NCBI GenBank assembly: GCA_955652635.1 | Contig: CATPBN010000241.1 | Coordinates: 1 to 7,864 of the forward strand | Direction of reading: 5' to 3' | DNA length: 7,864 nt | Origin: an uncultured Gemmatimonadaceae bacterium | GTDB lineage: Bacteria; Gemmatimonadota; Gemmatimonadetes; Gemmatimonadales; Gemmatimonadaceae | Part shown: in pieces, positions 6,032 through 7,864 of the stretch | Position numbering within the stretch: the first letter of the stretch is position 1 | Layout of the letters: the number at the start of each line of letters is the position of its first letter | Position numbers and translations under genes: made by a program | Notes under the pieces: generated by a model | What the model saw: the letters and a program-made list of their open reading frames with translations, nothing else | Told to the model about the DNA's origin: nothing | Databases searched by the model: none

Positions 6032-6078
6032 TCACAGTGCAGTAAGTGTTTCTCACTCTCAGTTGTGCGTCTCTTTAA

Positions 6079-7107
6079 ATGAATCCTGTGGCGACAATTC
6101 GCGACTACGATGTTGTCATCGTCGGTGCGGGGCCGGCAGGAATGACCGCCGCCCTGTATACTGGCCGCGCCATGCTGCGCACGGCGGTGCTCGAGCGCGG
6201 ATTCCCGGGCGGGGAGCTGCTCAACACCGAATACCTCGACGACGTTATCGGCTTTCCAAGGATTCTCGGTCACGAGCTGGCGGAGAAATTTGCCGCGCAC
6301 GCGAAGCAGTTCGGCGCCGAGTTCTTTGAAACTACCAGTGTGACGGCGGTGAGGAAGATGCCCGACGGCTACTTCCACACCGAGACCGAGACGGGGGACG
6401 TTTTCCGCTCGCCGGCGGCGATCGTGACCGCTGGCGGAACGCCGATCAAGCTCGGAATTCCCGGGGAGCTGGAATACGCCGGGAAGGGAGTGTCGTACTG
6501 CGCGATCTGCGATGCGGCTTTCTTCAAGCAGCAGGTTGTCGCCGTGGTCGGAGGAGGCGATGCCGCGGTGGAGGAGAGCGATTTCCTCACCAGATACGCG
6601 AGCAAAGTGTACCTGATCCACAGGCGCCACGAATTCCGTGCGTCCAAGATCCTGCAGCAGCACGTCTTCGACAATCCGAAGATCGAGGTGATCTGGGACA
6701 CGGTGGCGGAAGAAGTCGAAGGCGATCCAGAGACCGGAATGACGGGATTGAGGATCCACAACCTCGTGACGCGGGAGAGGAAGCTTCTCGACGCGACCGG
6801 GTTGTTCGTGTTCATTGGGTTCCGTCCGAATACGGGCGTGATCGCCGGACACTTCGATCACGATATCATGGGCTACGTGCTGACGGACAGCGCGATGATG
6901 ACGTCGATTCCGGGATTGTTCGTAGCTGGTGATCTCCGCGCGCAGCTGTCACGTCAGGTGACGACAGCTTCGGGCGACGCGACCACTGCGGCAATCGCGG
7001 CTGACAAATACATCACCAGGTTCAAGGAGATGCAGCGGGAGGGCACGACCACCGCGGAGCGTGAGGCGCTGGCGAGCTCGCACGTGAGCGCCGGAGGCTA
7101 CACCTGA
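6079..7107 (+). CDS. trxB: thioredoxin-disulfide reductase (NADPH, FAD)
   Basis: This flavoprotein passes electrons from NADPH through FAD and a redox disulfide to thioredoxin in the cytosol. The FAD-binding GAGPAG is at 16-21 (after DYDVVIVG). The redox-active pair is Cys141 and Cys144 in SYCAICDAAFF. The NADPH domain shows VVGGGDAAVEE (157-166) and HRRHEFRA (181-188), whose arginines bind the 2'-phosphate, so it is NADPH-specific and not a ferredoxin-NADP reductase relative lacking CxxC. The closing FAD motif is LFVAGDLRAQLSRQVTTASG (280-299). The 342 residues exceed the roughly 320 usual for bacterial enzymes because of a polar C-terminal tail after about residue 316. CAICD and the segment NTEYLDDVIGFPRILG differ slightly from the common CATCDG and VENYPGF forms but remain within the family. 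ATG 6079 has no clear ribosome site; an in-frame GTG at 6088 is the only near alternative. The next gene begins one base after its stop. Confidence 0.92.
   Translation: MNPVATIRDYDVVIVGAGPAGMTAALYTGRAMLRTAVLERGFPGGELLNTEYLDDVIGFPRILGHELAEKFAAHAKQFGAEFFETTSVTAVRKMPDGYFHTETETGDVFRSPAAIVTAGGTPIKLGIPGELEYAGKGVSYCAICDAAFFKQQVVAVVGGGDAAVEESDFLTRYASKVYLIHRRHEFRASKILQQHVFDNPKIEVIWDTVAEEVEGDPETGMTGLRIHNLVTRERKLLDATGLFVFIGFRPNTGVIAGHFDHDIMGYVLTDSAMMTSIPGLFVAGDLRAQLSRQVTTASGDATTAAIAADKYITRFKEMQREGTTTAEREALASSHVSAGGYT
7093..7097 (+). promoter_or_regulatory. ribosome binding site for the MBL-fold gene, inside the trxB end
   Basis: GGAGG lies 11 bases before GTG 7109, within the last codons of trxB. It supports initiation at 7109 rather than at the in-frame GTG 7133, although the protein alignment pattern fits 7133 equally well. 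Confidence 0.45.
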
Positions 7108-7108
7108 T

Positions 7109-7774
7109 GTGTCGCGAGGCGATCTGCGCAAGGTGAACGTCCAGACCTTGACCGTCGGCGCGTTTCAGGAGAACTCATATCTGGTGGTCGACGATCGCAC
7201 GTATCGCGCGGTGATAATCGATCCGGGCAGCGAAGGCGACAAGCTCGTGGACGCGATCGACAACTCAGCGGCCAAGCTCGAAGCGATCTGGATCACGCAC
7301 GCCCACGTGGATCACGTTGGGGGTATCGCCTCGATCAAGCGGCGGTGGGATGTTCCCATTTATCTGCATCCGCTCGACCGGCGACTGTATCAGGCCGCAT
7401 CGCGGCAGGCCGAAGTTTACGGGATTCCGTTTGAAGAGCCGCCCCCGCCAGACCGCGAGTTCGCGGACGGTCAGGTGCTCAAGCTCGGCGAGATCGAGCT
7501 GGAGGTCATGCACGCGCCCGGACATTCGCCGGGCCACGTCGTCATTCACGGCGGAGGCATCGCGCTCGTGGGCGATTGCCTCTTTGCCGGCTCCATAGGC
7601 AGGACCGATCTTCCTTTCTCGAACCCACCGCAACTTGCAGCTTCTCTGGAGAAGATCTCTGCTCTCGCTCCCGAGACGGTAGTTTATCCCGGTCACGGGA
7701 TGGAGACCACGATCGCGGAGGAGCGGTTGTCGAATCCGTTCCTGAATGGCACCGCCCGCATCGTCGGGCGTTAA
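7109..7774 (+). CDS. metallo-beta-lactamase-fold hydrolase, glyoxalase II-like (YcbL type)
   Basis: The 221-residue protein is a single MBL-fold domain without signal peptide, so a cytosolic thioester or related hydrolase is expected. The binuclear metal motif THAHVDHVGG holds His64, His66, Asp68 and His69; further ligands are His139 in APGHSPGHVV, Asp156 in VGDCLFAGSIGRTDLP, and His196 in VYPGHGMET. GDxLFxGSIGRTDLP is typical of the short YcbL-like glyoxalase II group, which lacks the C-terminal helical substrate domain of full-length glyoxalase II. Relatives often start close to VNVQTLTVGAFQENSYLV, so GTG 7133 is an alternative start giving 213 residues. The gene follows trxB after one base, suggesting co-translation; a role in thiol or methylglyoxal metabolism beside thioredoxin reductase is inference. 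Confidence 0.9.
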   Translation: MSRGDLRKVNVQTLTVGAFQENSYLVVDDRTYRAVIIDPGSEGDKLVDAIDNSAAKLEAIWITHAHVDHVGGIASIKRRWDVPIYLHPLDRRLYQAASRQAEVYGIPFEEPPPPDREFADGQVLKLGEIELEVMHAPGHSPGHVVIHGGGIALVGDCLFAGSIGRTDLPFSNPPQLAASLEKISALAPETVVYPGHGMETTIAEERLSNPFLNGTARIVGR

Positions 7775-7786
7775 CACGAAACAACC

Positions 7787-7864
7787 ATGAGCGAAAAGAC
7801 ACGAACCGAAAAGGATCCGCTTGGAGCTCTCGAAGTTCCCGCGGACGCTTTGTACGGGGTGCAG
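7787..7864 (+). CDS. N-terminus of an aspartate ammonia-lyase / class II fumarase family enzyme (partial)
   Basis: An ATG 12 bases after the previous stop opens a frame that runs to the window edge, 26 codons: MSEKTRTEKDPLGALEVPAD then ALYGVQ. The pattern RxEKDxLGxxEVPADAxYGVQ is the N-terminal signature of the aspartase/fumarase superfamily, which add or remove ammonia or water across fumarate. The YGVQ ending is closer to aspartase, while DALYG is shared with fumarase, so I leave the two unresolved. No clear ribosome site precedes the ATG. Confidence 0.8.
   Translation, partial: MSEKTRTEKDPLGALEVPADALYGVQ

Noticed and set aside
6042..6056. Short inverted repeat AGTG-TTTCT-CACT in the gap before trxB as a terminator
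   Set aside because: The stem is only four base pairs with no following T-run, too weak to call a terminator or attenuator.
6025..6861. Minus-strand open frame of 278 codons antisense to trxB
   Set aside because: It lies over a well-supported flavoprotein gene, has His/Arg-rich low-complexity content and no family signature.
7107..7136. ATG overlapping the trxB stop (TGATG), a classic reinitiation arrangement
   Set aside because: It opens a nine-codon frame only; the MBL-fold protein is in the frame of GTG 7109, so the ATG is not its start.

Overview
This window reads as an ordinary, densely packed stretch of chromosome from a high-GC free-living bacterium. All genes lie on the + strand, with no RNA gene, mobile element, CRISPR array or long repeat visible. 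GTG starts, one-base gaps and short overlaps are common. The gene content and the style of the proteins (an unassigned E1-alpha/E1-beta/E2 set, small orphan families between housekeeping genes) are reminiscent of Gemmatimonadota or a related soil phylum. That assignment is an impression from protein style, not a proven placement.

Layout. Bases 2-130 are the tail of an unrecognised gene. Bases 132-3866 encode a 2-oxoacid dehydrogenase complex: E1-alpha, E1-beta and the lipoylated E2 acyltransferase. A 77-residue two-helix membrane protein of unknown function sits between E1-beta and E2. Bases 3869-4394 hold two small soluble proteins of unknown function, nearly abutting each other. They run by a 4-base overlap into a PHP-domain phosphatase/nuclease of the YciV/RNase AM type (4391-5254), which is followed by a short-chain dehydrogenase (5268-5999) with pteridine-reductase-like motifs but a histidine where the catalytic tyrosine is expected. 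All of these are spaced tightly enough to be one transcript.

The only substantial gap in the second half (6000-6078, 79 bases) contains a -10-like element and a perfect 10-base palindrome, and probably starts a new transcript. That transcript carries an NADPH thioredoxin reductase (6079-7107), a glyoxalase-II-type metallo-beta-lactamase-fold hydrolase (7109-7774) and the first 26 codons of an aspartase/class II fumarase-family enzyme (7787 onward, cut by the window end).

Functionally, E1 decarboxylates a 2-oxoacid on thiamine diphosphate and E2 passes the acyl group through its lipoyl arm to CoA. The E3 that would reoxidise the lipoyl group is not in the window. No stretch longer than 300 bases lacks a gene. 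I do not see a clear new multi-gene system. The best leads are the Tyr-to-His change in the dehydrogenase, the membrane hairpin inserted in the dehydrogenase operon, and the pair of small unknown proteins coupled to the phosphatase.
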